A stretch of 64,000 nucleotides of DNA from Leptospira sp. (GTDB lineage: Bacteria > Spirochaetota > Leptospiria > Leptospirales > Leptospiraceae). The notes beneath the pieces were generated by a model that was not told the DNA's origin, searched no databases, and worked only from the letters and a program-made list of their open reading frames with translations. The stretch's first letter is position 1, and each line of letters starts with the position of its first letter. A program made the translations under genes and the position numbers. Positions 29,026-38,036 of this stretch are shown piece after piece. Location of the stretch: contig JAACWH010000019.1 of assembly GCA_009991425.1 (NCBI GenBank), forward strand, positions 124,001 to 188,000, read 5' to 3'.

Positions 29026-30069
29026 ATAATAGGAATGAGTTCCAGTGTTAAATTTTAAATTCTCTTCTGAATCAGTATCTGCATTACAATTCCATTCTAC
29101 TTTAGTCTCTTTGTGAATTTGGTAGGGTCTTGCAAAAAACATTCTAACAAAAAGACGCAATACTACGCTTATATTAGATAAGACATTTATTTCACCTAAA
29201 TCTCGAGAATCTTGAATTATTACCTTGCACTTATCATTTTCTTCTAATTTTAATTCTTGTCCAACAGGAATTTCATAACCTGAAAAGGAATTTGAAATCC
29301 ATTTTGTAACCTCAATTTCTTTTACATTTCCTGAATAAACTATTTCATTTTTCTCATTTAAAATAGCATATCTCTTGAAGAATTTTTTAGGAAAATTATC
29401 AGTCGCTGTAAAGCCACCATAGAAAAATTTCCAACCATTGGAAGAATAAGCACGGAGAATTTCCCAACTCTTACTAAATTTATATACTTCAACATTTGTA
29501 TTCAAATGTTCGAGACTTCCATGACCTTTTAAGGGAATCAGCTGCTCCTTGAATTTCAATTCGCCTGTAGCTTTTGCTTTAGCAAATCCTATGTCGGCGC
29601 GCAAGAATCCAGCATAAGGATCTAAAGGATATTCTCCATTCGACAAAGCTAGAATTGGAAATCTTCCAACTTGGAAATTTAAATCCAAACTCACATCTTC
29701 TAATCTAACTTCTATGGTGACTTTATTGTCTTTTTTATAAAACCTATTCGTCCCAGATTTTTGTCCAAAAACACCAGAAGTAACATCTAAGTCATAGCCA
29801 GCAAACTCTTTGGTAGAATAATATATCCCAGTTTTCTTAGATTGAATATATAGGCTAACTCCATTATTGAGAGAGCCCGGTCCTAAATTACTCACCAAGA
29901 AAGTAACAAAAATTATTGTGTCTTTATCTTTGAAGGAGTAATTCCATCCTTGGAAATAACCTTCTTCAGGCTTAGGATCGTATTGGATTTTTCCTCTAGT
30001 AGAGTCGCTAGTGACACTCTGGCTTAAAAGGAAAAATGCTAACAGAATCCAATATCGCATGCTAGTCAA
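29011..30069 (-). CDS. exported lipocalin-like protein (CrtC/AttH-type fold suspected)
   Basis: 352 residues with a signal peptide (about 1-21, LLAFFLLSQSVTS). The mature protein is beta-rich. The elements EEGYFQGWNYSFKDKDTIIF, LKGHGSLEHLNTNVEVYKFS and YSSNGWKFFYGGF resemble the CrtC (carotenoid 1,2-hydratase)/AttH/Svf1 lipocalin-like family, where a GxGxxEHxW-like block follows a long beta domain. That family link is weak and by eye. If right, it binds a hydrophobic ligand in the periplasm. It starts from ATG at 30069; an alternative ATG lies 4 codons inside. Confidence 0.5.
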   Translation of the reverse strand: MTSMRYWILLAFFLLSQSVTSDSTRGKIQYDPKPEEGYFQGWNYSFKDKDTIIFVTFLVSNLGPGSLNNGVSLYIQSKKTGIYYSTKEFAGYDLDVTSGVFGQKSGTNRFYKKDNKVTIEVRLEDVSLDLNFQVGRFPILALSNGEYPLDPYAGFLRADIGFAKAKATGELKFKEQLIPLKGHGSLEHLNTNVEVYKFSKSWEILRAYSSNGWKFFYGGFTATDNFPKKFFKRYAILNEKNEIVYSGNVKEIEVTKWISNSFSGYEIPVGQELKLEENDKCKVIIQDSRDLGEINVLSNISVVLRLFVRMFFARPYQIHKETKVEWNCNADTDSEENLKFNTGTHSYYLINR

Positions 30070-30105
30070 TTAGTTAACGTTTGCGAACTAAGAGCAAGAA
30101 GAATT

Positions 30106-30501
30106 TTATTTTGGTAGATCAGTCCTAGGAGTAATATTCGTATTCGCTTTATACAAATCACCTATACCTAAAATAGAAAAGAGAGGATGCTCTGTGATTC
30201 CTTCTTTTTGCAATTGTTCTCTTTCCTCTGAGATTCCATCTATATGAATCCAAGTGTCCTTCTCTAAGGATTGCTTAGTCGATTGAAGCTCTGCGTGAAT
30301 GAGATATTCATAATTGCCAAATTTTTTGATGAAAATTTGGATATTGGATTCGGATTCTTCGGTAAGTCTTTTTCGAAATAAATGGGATTGCCCTAATTGT
30401 TTACTAGTCTCGCGGTTTTCATAATAACGATTTAATACTCTTAGTATATGTTGAAAATCCGCTTTCCTTTCTGTTAATTCCTTCCATACTTCTTTAGCCA
30501 T
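30106..30501 (-). CDS. hypothetical cytoplasmic protein
   Basis: 131 residues from the ATG at 30501, which has GAGGGG at good spacing; a longer in-frame start at 30546 lacks one. Not recognised. The first half is helical and basic (EVWKELTERKADFQHILRVL) and the second half has strands (YEYLIHAELQS). No signal peptide and no conserved motif I can name. It lies 36 bases upstream of the exported lipocalin-like gene on the same strand, possibly cotranscribed with it. Confidence 0.6.
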   Translation of the reverse strand: MAKEVWKELTERKADFQHILRVLNRYYENRETSKQLGQSHLFRKRLTEESESNIQIFIKKFGNYEYLIHAELQSTKQSLEKDTWIHIDGISEEREQLQKEGITEHPLFSILGIGDLYKANTNITPRTDLPK

Positions 30502-30611
30502 AGATTCCCCTCTTGGTGGAAATCTTTCTATTTTACTAAGTACCAAGCAGAAAATTTTCTATGTTTTCCTTCTTGAAAAAAGAACGCTAGATCAGAAATT
30601 GAGAATTAGTT

Positions 30612-31187
30612 ATGAATTCTAGCACTTTAGAACTATTTTGGGTAGAGAAAATTAAGCTTACTCAGAACGCTATTAATCTTACGCGTAGTTTAAATGACAC
30701 TCAGCTGGATTTTCCGAATGATGTTGCTAGGTTAAGCATTCGTAAAGCCTTAGAAAAGATGCAGATGAATGATCAAAAATTTGCAACCTATCTTCCCTTT
30801 GCAATTCGATTTGGAACGTTTGTCCCTCTTCCTAAAGTATCTCAAATTGAGATAGAGCAGGAATTAACAATGATTCGAGATCTTTTCCAAGCACCTGCTT
30901 TACCTCCTAAGCTATCAGAAATTATAGTTCGTACTGCTGATGAATTGGACTATAGCCCTTGTAATCCTTCTTTAGAAAATATTTTTAAATCATGGAAGCA
31001 GGCAATCCAACACCAAGAAAAAAATGTTGATAAAATTTCAGAAGAAGACTCTTATAAATATCGATATTTTTCTTGGAAGGGTATCTATATAATTCCTGCA
31101 GCAATTAATATGATTGCTATGGAAAATCATTCTCTGTTAAAAGATGGAATACTTAAAAATTTGAATTCACCTGATTTTCCTAAATAG
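30612..31187 (+). CDS. hypothetical protein
   Basis: 191 residues, not recognised, mostly helical (STLELFWVEKIKLTQNAINL; IEIEQELTMIRDLFQAPALP) with a hydrophobic segment near 165-180 (GIYIIPAAINMIAME) too short and polar-flanked to be a sure membrane span. No signal peptide. It diverges from the hypothetical gene at 30106-30501 and ends 7 bases from convergent queG. Codon use looks like its neighbours. Confidence 0.6.
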   Translation: MNSSTLELFWVEKIKLTQNAINLTRSLNDTQLDFPNDVARLSIRKALEKMQMNDQKFATYLPFAIRFGTFVPLPKVSQIEIEQELTMIRDLFQAPALPPKLSEIIVRTADELDYSPCNPSLENIFKSWKQAIQHQEKNVDKISEEDSYKYRYFSWKGIYIIPAAINMIAMENHSLLKDGILKNLNSPDFPK

Positions 31188-31194
31188 ATAGAGA

Positions 31195-32178
31195 TTATTT
31201 TGCTTTAATATTTCTATTCCATTTCTTATATCCAATGCGATGTATTGCTGACTGCGCAAAATGCTCATCAAACTTCTTAGCATTCAATTCAGCTAAATCA
31301 CTTTTCGATTCTGAAAAAAAATCTATTGGATCAAAATCTTTTACTTTGGTTTGAATATTTTTTTTTCTTGCTACAGTATTATTCCATGGACAGACTTCTT
31401 GGCAAATTTCACAGCCATATATCCATCCATGGTTTTTTACATTATCTGGTAGGATTTCAGATTTTAGTTCAATTGTGTTATGAGAAATACATAAATTAGA
31501 ATCTAATTGGTAAGCTTGTACAATAGCCTTAGTTGGGCAGGCGTCCATGCATGCAGTACAAGTTCCACATCGATCTTTTTGGTACATTTTGAACGCATCT
31601 TGTGTTTCATCTTCCTTGTGAAGATTTAATTCAGATAAAATTACAGTGAGAAAGAAATAGGAACCTAAGTTTGAATTAATCAATATTGTGTTCTTCCCGA
31701 TCCATCCAAGTCCTGCATCTCTTGCTAGAATTTTCTCAGGAATAGGTAGAGAATCAACAGCCTGTCTAAATTTATAATTTGGAAAACTAGCCCTTAGATA
31801 ATTCATAATAGGTTTAGCTTTTTCTTTTAAAACTTTATGGTAGTCTTTACCCCAAGCATATCTTGATACTGCTTTTGAAATAGTTTGGCAGGTCTCTTCT
31901 GATTCTTTGCTAGGTTTATAAACTAGACCTAGAACTATGCAACTCGCAACAGGGAATCCTAGATTTTCAAATCGGATACGAATATTCTGTCTTTCAGGAA
32001 ACCAATTCATCGATGCAAAATAATTTTTATCAATAAAAGATTGAATATTAGTTTGGTCGGATTCTTTAATATTTGCAGAAGTAAATCCAGATAACTCAAA
32101 ACCAGCTTCTTGAGCCAAATTGTTAATAGTAGATTGGATTGCTAAAGTATTTTCTGTGTTAAATTCTGATTTGTTCAT
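31195..32178 (-). CDS. queG: epoxyqueuosine reductase QueG
   Basis: 327 residues. Two 4Fe-4S motifs: CGTCTACMDACP (about 203-214) and CEICQEVCPWN (about 253-263), plus the cobalamin-binding part with RDAGLGWIGKNTILI and YAWGKDYHKVL, the family's signature. It performs the last step of queuosine synthesis in tRNA using B12. The usual C-terminal HEAT-like extension is short here. It follows the FapA-like gene by 14 bases on the same strand. Other que genes are not in the window. Confidence 0.95.
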   Translation of the reverse strand: MNKSEFNTENTLAIQSTINNLAQEAGFELSGFTSANIKESDQTNIQSFIDKNYFASMNWFPERQNIRIRFENLGFPVASCIVLGLVYKPSKESEETCQTISKAVSRYAWGKDYHKVLKEKAKPIMNYLRASFPNYKFRQAVDSLPIPEKILARDAGLGWIGKNTILINSNLGSYFFLTVILSELNLHKEDETQDAFKMYQKDRCGTCTACMDACPTKAIVQAYQLDSNLCISHNTIELKSEILPDNVKNHGWIYGCEICQEVCPWNNTVARKKNIQTKVKDFDPIDFFSESKSDLAELNAKKFDEHFAQSAIHRIGYKKWNRNIKAK

Positions 32179-32192
32179 GGATGAACAAACAA

Positions 32193-33731
32193 TTAATCCT
32201 TTTTAGATTTCCAGGCAACCATTACAGCTTTTTCTTGACTTGGAAAAAAATTCAACATAAAAGAAGATTGGTACTTGAAAATCTTTTCAATCTGTCTTCT
32301 GTACTTAATCGTAACTCCAGGGAAAGCGCCGTGTCTGACTACAACCTTTACTGGTTCAGAATTGAACCTTTCTGTTTTAAGTTGATCTAATTTAAATGCA
32401 AAAACATCTACAGCTTTCTTTTTCTTAGCATAAGCTTCGAAATAATTCTTGAATTCTAATTTCTTTGCTTCATCTAATTTACCCCGAGAACGTTGGATAA
32501 CTTCTTTTATTTTTATTAACTTAGGTTCAATTTCTTCTAATTCTGCTTGGAATGATTTTAATTTCTCAGAGCCCAAGGTAAATAGAGAATCATTTAAGAA
32601 ATGAAATCCTACCTCTAAGGTAGTATCTAGTTGTGCTGATGAACCTAAGTTCGACACAGAGACTGCTTGGTAGCAAACAATATCAGAAGTTATAATTGAA
32701 CCAGTATCGGAAGAAATAAAAATTGTTCCTAAGCAATGAATATTTGAATGTAAAATATAGTTTTCTATTACTAAATCTCCATGAACTTCAACATTTGCAT
32801 TTTCGATAAATTTTGCATTAAGATCGCCTTTGACTATAATTTTGCCCTTAGACTTATCTTTACATTTGATGCCGCCTTTTACTTCGAGATTTTCAGCAAC
32901 TTGAATTTCATTACTCTCAACATTTCCAGAAACAAATAGATTCGATTTACAGTTAACAACTGCTCCTTCAACTATATTCCCTTTAACTCGAATAGTTCCT
33001 TCAAAATTAATATTTCCGGTTTCGAGACCAACATCAGTTTCAATATTTAATTCTGGTGAAACGGTAACGGAATTTTCAGTTGTGAAAATCACGCCATCAC
33101 ATGTTGAATAATATACTTCAACTGTTTTATTAGGATCTTCTTCGAACCTTTCCTTAGAAGATGAAATATTTTTACCAACAATCAACTTTGGTTTCTTGAT
33201 CGGCTTAGGATGAATCACATCACCATAAACATTAATGCCATCTTTTCCATTTGTACCTTCAAAAACGATGGCAGCCTTATCCGATTTCTTGACATGGACA
33301 TAACGTTCGATATTTCTAAAATCTGCTGTCCCATCTTCTTTGATTGTAACTCTCTTCGCTCTTGGAAATAAAAATTTAATCCAACCATCCTCTCCTTCTA
33401 GGGGGGGAGTTCCTTTTGCAATTTCAAAGGCTAGAATTTCTTTTAAATTTTCTTTCTTCTGAATTATCTCATTAATTTCTGCAAGAATTCCTTTTATTTT
33501 ATCTTCCAATACCTGCTTTGTTGAAATGTTATATCTCTCAAAAGTATAATAAATATCAGAAATGGAAACTTCTCTAGCTGTAAGCATATAAGGTCGGACG
33601 GAAATGGTTGCTATTAATCCATCAGGATCTATTTTTAACTCTAAACCATTATCAATATCAAAAACCGATTTAGAAGAAAAGACAGAATCTTTAGGCGAAT
33701 TAGAATAGGGTTCCTTTTTATTTTCGTCCAT
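32193..33731 (-). CDS. FapA/DUF342 family protein
   Basis: 512 residues. The N-terminal part holds the DUF342 block (KIDPDGLIATISVRP, TPPLEGEDGWIKFLF, NGKDGINVYGD). The centre is a right-handed beta-helix of short repeats, such as FEGTIRVKGNIVEGAVVNCK, VEVHGDLVIENYILHSNIHC and GTIFISS. The C-terminal coiled coil ends in a basic beta segment (VVRHGAFPGVTIKYRRQIEK). In Vibrio vulnificus FapA binds unphosphorylated EIIA-Glc and controls flagellar polarity; the function here is unknown. It has its own candidate promoter and no clear ribosome site; queG follows 14 bases later. Confidence 0.85.
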   Translation of the reverse strand: MDENKKEPYSNSPKDSVFSSKSVFDIDNGLELKIDPDGLIATISVRPYMLTAREVSISDIYYTFERYNISTKQVLEDKIKGILAEINEIIQKKENLKEILAFEIAKGTPPLEGEDGWIKFLFPRAKRVTIKEDGTADFRNIERYVHVKKSDKAAIVFEGTNGKDGINVYGDVIHPKPIKKPKLIVGKNISSSKERFEEDPNKTVEVYYSTCDGVIFTTENSVTVSPELNIETDVGLETGNINFEGTIRVKGNIVEGAVVNCKSNLFVSGNVESNEIQVAENLEVKGGIKCKDKSKGKIIVKGDLNAKFIENANVEVHGDLVIENYILHSNIHCLGTIFISSDTGSIITSDIVCYQAVSVSNLGSSAQLDTTLEVGFHFLNDSLFTLGSEKLKSFQAELEEIEPKLIKIKEVIQRSRGKLDEAKKLEFKNYFEAYAKKKKAVDVFAFKLDQLKTERFNSEPVKVVVRHGAFPGVTIKYRRQIEKIFKYQSSFMLNFFPSQEKAVMVAWKSKKD

Positions 33732-33776
33732 ATAATATGATACAATCTATATTATATTAATATCTAGGAATAGTAA

Positions 33777-33804
33777 TTTATATGATTTTTTTTAAAAATT
33801 TGAA
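33777..33804 (-). promoter_or_regulatory. candidate promoter of the FapA-like gene
   Basis: Minus strand TTCAAA (33804-33799), 16 bases, TATAAA (33782-33777), 45 bases before the ATG at 33731. The arrangement is identical in hexamers and spacing to the candidate promoter at 1736-1763. The remainder of the 130-base gap is very AT-rich. Confidence 0.4.
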
Positions 33805-33861
33805 TATTAGATTATTTTATTGTGCTAGGAAAGCTAAAGGAAAACTTATCAGTCAATAATT

Positions 33862-34410
33862 TTATTCCAAATTAGAAACACTACTGGTAGAATGTTCTTG
33901 GATCGCATTTTTGTATTTTTCAAGTAATAGAATTAAGTTTATTCTGCCAAGATTAAGTCTTTCTCTTTTATCCGCCAAAAAATAAATCAATATATATTGT
34001 CTATAAGCTCCTAAGTCAATAGGGAATACTTTGTGATTCCAAATTTCTGGAGGAGCTATATCAATTTCAAATCTTCCCTGTCTCATCTCATTGATTAAGC
34101 CTGCGGAAATTTGGTTCGCAAATTCTAATACAATAGATGAAGAATGAGATTGTGTTGTTGGATCTATCCCAAATCCTGAAGCAATTTTAGGCAGTAATTT
34201 TAATTTAGTATAGCCATCCATAGTTAGAAACATGGAACCGTTCACTTCTCCATGAAAAGGAACCCTCGTGCAACTTTCATAACAAATTCCTTCATTTTTG
34301 GATGGTCCGTATGCTTCTCTTATCGCCTGTATATGCAGAGACTTTCTTATGAAGTCTGGAAAGACATGAGAAATTGTAAGTATGAATTTTTCATCTAACA
34401 ATGGATCCAT
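33862..34410 (-). CDS. CheX-like (CheC/CheX/FliY superfamily) protein
   Basis: 182 residues. The layout fits CheX: an N-terminal helix (EKFILTISHVFPDFIRK), the strand FHGEVNGSMFLTMDGYTKLK, and the helix with the phosphatase-type block SSIVLEFANQISAGLINEM, where E..N is the acid/Asn pair used by CheC/CheX to attack CheY-P. C-terminal strands are QYILIYFLADK. Spirochaetal CheX dephosphorylates CheY-P in motility control; whether this one does so is inference. It starts 13 bases after the degenerate GGDEF gene and is probably cotranscribed with it. Confidence 0.7.
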   Translation of the reverse strand: MDPLLDEKFILTISHVFPDFIRKSLHIQAIREAYGPSKNEGICYESCTRVPFHGEVNGSMFLTMDGYTKLKLLPKIASGFGIDPTTQSHSSSIVLEFANQISAGLINEMRQGRFEIDIAPPEIWNHKVFPIDLGAYRQYILIYFLADKRERLNLGRINLILLLEKYKNAIQEHSTSSVSNLE

Positions 34411-34423
34411 ATATTTTTATTTT

Positions 34424-35704
34424 TTATCCATTCACGACTTGCTTGGGTGATTCAGATTTTTTCCCTTTTGCTAATAGTAATTGTTGATTAAGATCTTCTT
34501 CCCATTCTAAGGCAGATTCTAATTTCTTAGTTCTAGGAGAATAGGCAACATAGAATTCAACAAAAAAACCTTGCTCATCTAAAGATTGGACGATAGCATC
34601 TAGTTGACCCGAAAGTTTATCAATCTCAGATGATACTAAGAAAAATCCTAATTTGCTTTCATCTAAACGATAGATAGAAAAAGGCAAATTCTCTGCTAAG
34701 TAAGAAATAAATTCTTCTCGGTTTTTAGATTCACTAACTTCAATTGCAAAGAGTGAAAAATGCTCTTCTCTAGTGAAGAATTTTTCTCTTAGAATTGTAT
34801 TGAAGTGATTCTTATTATATACGAGAGTTTTGGGATCAAGAATTGCGAGTTCATAATCTGTTCTTGCTTCCCAATCAAGAGCGAATTTTTCGCATTCAAG
34901 CTCAATCAATCTTTTTTCATTTGGAAGAAACCCAGATATTGATTCTAGAGATACCATGCCCAAAATTTTGGTTGGAGTTGCAATTGTTACATATAGATTC
35001 TTTCCGTCTGAACTTAGGACTGATTCATTTTGTATCAAAGATTCCCAAACAGAATCCTCTGCTTCTAAGATTGCATCTGTATCGCAATCAATAAATAAGG
35101 AGCCACGTTGCATTAAGAATTCTTTGAAAATAGAATTCTCATAAATACAGAAAAGTATGGAAACCGTTTTAATTCGTAGAGGCAATTCTTGAATGAAACT
35201 ACGTGCCATTGGGCCAAGAGTTTCTTTCTTAAACCGGCTTTTTCTAATATCCCTGATCCCTACATTAATGGGGATTATATTATTTACATCAGTAGCTTTT
35301 TCGATAAACGACATAGATTGTCTTTCGATTTGATTTCTTAGAGAATTAAGATTTCTATTTGAAACATTCGAATCTTTACTAGTTTGTATTTGATCTTTTT
35401 TCTCTGGAAAATTTACGGATAGTTCCGATGAATTGAGAATTTCACTTTCAGTTATAGATTGTTCTTGCGTTTGGAAACTATCATCTGATGTTTCAGATTG
35501 TATCTTCGTTTCTAAATCTTCTTCTGAGGAATTGATTTCAAATTTCTCAGTTCCACTCATTAATTTGAGAGTGTATAAAAATAAAGTTAATAGAGCTAAG
35601 GAAATAAATCCTAAAATGATGGTTTCTTTTGTTCCAGTTAATAATAAATATATAAAAGGAATCGCAAGGAAAAGAGGGATTAAAAATATTCGATTGTTTT
35701 TCAT
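34424..35704 (-). CDS. membrane protein with GAF-like and degenerate GGDEF domains
   Basis: 426 residues. Two N-terminal membrane helices (about 5-22 and 28-47) are followed by a Ser/Glu/Gln-rich acidic linker (60-130), a GAF-like domain (about 150-285) and a C-terminal domain (about 285-410). That last domain begins DPKTLVYNKNHFNTILREKF, the way diguanylate cyclase domains begin, but I find no GGDEF/GGEEF loop; the corresponding stretch reads IYRLDESKLGFFLV. It is probably catalytically dead and a sensor or partner of the CheX-like protein encoded 13 bases downstream. Confidence 0.65.
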   Translation of the reverse strand: MKNNRIFLIPLFLAIPFIYLLLTGTKETIILGFISLALLTLFLYTLKLMSGTEKFEINSSEEDLETKIQSETSDDSFQTQEQSITESEILNSSELSVNFPEKKDQIQTSKDSNVSNRNLNSLRNQIERQSMSFIEKATDVNNIIPINVGIRDIRKSRFKKETLGPMARSFIQELPLRIKTVSILFCIYENSIFKEFLMQRGSLFIDCDTDAILEAEDSVWESLIQNESVLSSDGKNLYVTIATPTKILGMVSLESISGFLPNEKRLIELECEKFALDWEARTDYELAILDPKTLVYNKNHFNTILREKFFTREEHFSLFAIEVSESKNREEFISYLAENLPFSIYRLDESKLGFFLVSSEIDKLSGQLDAIVQSLDEQGFFVEFYVAYSPRTKKLESALEWEEDLNQQLLLAKGKKSESPKQVVNG

Positions 35705-35718
35705 GATGATTCTGCCGT

Positions 35719-35748
35719 TATAATATTAGTATCGGGATAGAAGGTCAG
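35719..35748. promoter_or_regulatory. overlapping divergent promoters
   Basis: Minus strand: CTGACC (35748-35743), 17 bases, TATTAT (35725-35720), reading into the GAF/GGDEF gene. Plus strand: a perfect TATAAT (35719-35724), with a weak TTGTTT 19 bases upstream, reading into the methyltransferase. The two -10 elements occupy the same seven bases, so the two transcripts could not easily initiate together. Confidence 0.35.
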
Positions 35749-35777
35749 GACTGAATCCTTTTTCTCGGGGGGAAGAA

Positions 35778-36515
35778 TTGAAACTTTACTCAGATCTTGC
35801 AGAATACTATTTCGAAATAGAAAAACCAGGCAGACGTCTTGATGAAGAGATACATTTTATCTCAGAAGTATTTAAAAGACATAAGATTCAAACTGCTCTC
35901 GATATAGGATGTGGTTCAGGAGAGCACGTCAAAGATCTACAAGGAATGGGCTTCAAAATTCTAGGAATCGATGCCTCCCCTCAAATGGTAGATATCGCAA
36001 AAAAAAGATTTCCTCATTGTAAATTCGAAGTGGGAAAGATGGAAGATTACCAACTTAAATCTCCTGTTGACGGTATCGTTTGTTTGTTTGGTACTTTTAA
36101 TTATCTAACAACAAATGAAGAAATCAAAACTTATTTTCAAAACGCTTACAAAAATTTAAAAACTGCGGGCATTCTTATTTTGGATGTCTGGAATGCAGAG
36201 CCTATTAAAAGAATTAAACGTAAACCCCTAGGTTTAGTTGCTAATATTAAAATAGGATCAACAAATATTCGAAGGAATCGCGGATTTAGATTAACAAGAG
36301 CAGATGATCAAACTATGGTTGAAGTGAACTATGTATATCATCTAGATAAATCAGACATTAAAGATAAGCATGTTATGAGAGTATTCTATCCTCGTGAACT
36401 AGAGAATTCCATTAAAGATGGAAAATTTGAAATTCTCAATCAATTTGGTGGGTATTCAGGGGAAAAATTCCGTAGATCAGGCGGAAGAATCCTTTACGTA
36501 TTGAAGAAAAGATGA
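35778..36515 (+). CDS. class I SAM-dependent methyltransferase
   Basis: 245 residues from a TTG start preceded by GGGGGGAAGAA. SAM-binding motif I is ALDIGCGSGEHVKDL (about 38-52), motif II is ILGIDASPQMVDIAKKRF, and post-motif I is GIVCLFGTFNYLT. The fold matches small-molecule methyltransferases close to the SmtA/UbiE-type group; the substrate is unknown. lpdA starts 24 bases after the stop, so they may be cotranscribed, without an obvious functional link. Confidence 0.85.
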   Translation: MKLYSDLAEYYFEIEKPGRRLDEEIHFISEVFKRHKIQTALDIGCGSGEHVKDLQGMGFKILGIDASPQMVDIAKKRFPHCKFEVGKMEDYQLKSPVDGIVCLFGTFNYLTTNEEIKTYFQNAYKNLKTAGILILDVWNAEPIKRIKRKPLGLVANIKIGSTNIRRNRGFRLTRADDQTMVEVNYVYHLDKSDIKDKHVMRVFYPRELENSIKDGKFEILNQFGGYSGEKFRRSGGRILYVLKKR

Positions 36516-36539
36516 TACGTTTGCACTAGAGGTGCAAGA

Positions 36540-37967
36540 ATGTCTGATCAATCTAAAGAATTCCAAGTAGTCGTAATAGGCGGTGGGCCAGGTGGTTATG
36601 TGGCGGCAATACGTGCGGCACAACTTGGACTTTCCGTTGCAGTCATCGAAAGAGATAAAATGGGTGGAGTCTGCCTCAACTGGGGATGCATTCCAACTAA
36701 GGCTCTTTTACAAAGTGCACACTTATACAAAGAGATGCAGGGAGCTACTCAATTTGGACTTAAGGCTGAGAAACTTAGCTTTAACTTTCCTGATGTTGTC
36801 AAACATTCACGAAAAGTAGCTGATGCGATGGCATCGGGTGTCGATTTTTTAATGAAGAAAAACAAAATACCTGTTATACAAGGATCTGCAATCTTCCTAG
36901 ATAAAAATACAATTCAAGTTAAAGATAATGATAGTAAGGTGATTGATACAATCCGTTCTAAATATTTCATTATAGCAACTGGTGCAAGACCCAGACCTCT
37001 GCCTTTCCTGCCCTTTGACCAAGATAAAGTTCTGTCTAGTCGTGAAGCAATGGTTCAAGATTCTGTTCCTAAAAAGCTAGCTATCATTGGTGCAGGTGCA
37101 ATTGGTATCGAATTCGCAGATGTTTATGCTTCTATGGGCTCTGAGGTAACAGTGATCGAGGCATTACCTAATTTACTTCCTAACGAAGATACTGACTCTT
37201 CTAAGGCTTTAGAAAGATCTTTCCAAAAAAGAAAAATTCAGTTCCATACCTCAACTAAAGTTCAATCTGCAAAAGTTTCTAAGCAAGTTGAATTGACTTT
37301 AGAAGATAAGGATAGCAAAGAAATTAAAATAAATATAGATAAGGTAATTGTTGGCATAGGAGTTATGCCTAACACTGAAAATTTGGGAATCGATCAATTG
37401 GGTGTAAAGACTTCAAAAAATTTTATTGATGTAGATTCTTATTACTCAAGCACAGTAAAGAATATTTATGCTATAGGAGATTGCATCGCAACTCCTTTAC
37501 TTGCTCACGTCGCATCCAGTGAAGGGATCCGAGCGGCTGAACATATTTCCATTCAAGAAGGAAATCCCCAAAATCTTCAATTTGATTTCTTAAATTATGA
37601 TGCTATACCAGGATGTACTTACTGTCATCCTGAAGTTGCATCAGTTGGTCTTACAGAAGAAAAGGCTAAAAAGTTAGGACTAGATTATGCCGTAGGAAAA
37701 TTTCCGTACACTGCGAACGGAAGAGCAAGAGCTGCAGGAGATTCTGAGGGTTTTGTCAAAATATTGCGTGATAAGAAAACAAATGCCATTCTGGGAGCTC
37801 ATATAGTTGGAACATCGGCAACTGAAATGATCAATGAGATTACTCTAGCGTGCAATGCTGAATTAACAATTCATAGTTTAGCAAGATCAATCCATGCCCA
37901 TCCTACTATTTCTGAGACTATCATGGAAGCGGCTGAAGCAAGTCTTGGACATCCTATTCATATTTGA
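36540..37967 (+). CDS. lpdA: dihydrolipoyl dehydrogenase (E3)
   Basis: 475 residues, standard. FAD motif VVVIGGGPGGYVAAIRAAQLG, redox disulfide Cys45/Cys50 in GGVCLNWGCIPTKALL, NAD motif AIIGAGAIGIEFADVYASMG, the second FAD motif IYAIGDC and the C-terminal catalytic pair in HAHPTISETIMEAAE. It regenerates lipoamide for pyruvate or 2-oxoglutarate dehydrogenase or the glycine cleavage system. No E1/E2 genes are adjacent, so its complex is encoded elsewhere. Confidence 0.95.
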   Translation: MSDQSKEFQVVVIGGGPGGYVAAIRAAQLGLSVAVIERDKMGGVCLNWGCIPTKALLQSAHLYKEMQGATQFGLKAEKLSFNFPDVVKHSRKVADAMASGVDFLMKKNKIPVIQGSAIFLDKNTIQVKDNDSKVIDTIRSKYFIIATGARPRPLPFLPFDQDKVLSSREAMVQDSVPKKLAIIGAGAIGIEFADVYASMGSEVTVIEALPNLLPNEDTDSSKALERSFQKRKIQFHTSTKVQSAKVSKQVELTLEDKDSKEIKINIDKVIVGIGVMPNTENLGIDQLGVKTSKNFIDVDSYYSSTVKNIYAIGDCIATPLLAHVASSEGIRAAEHISIQEGNPQNLQFDFLNYDAIPGCTYCHPEVASVGLTEEKAKKLGLDYAVGKFPYTANGRARAAGDSEGFVKILRDKKTNAILGAHIVGTSATEMINEITLACNAELTIHSLARSIHAHPTISETIMEAAEASLGHPIHI

Positions 37968-38036
37968 TGTTAAAATTTGTATGAATTCCCATTTTATATC
38001 TTGAATAAAATTATCAATATTCTATTGTAAGCAACC

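Noticed and set aside
30070..30091. TTAGTT/AACTAA dyad before the lipocalin-like gene
   Set aside because: Six AT-rich pairs, a 10-base loop and no T-run; too weak to call a terminator or operator.
30502..30546. Longer start for the hypothetical gene ending at 30106
   Set aside because: GAGGGG sits just before the inner ATG at 30501 and the extra 15 residues have no support.
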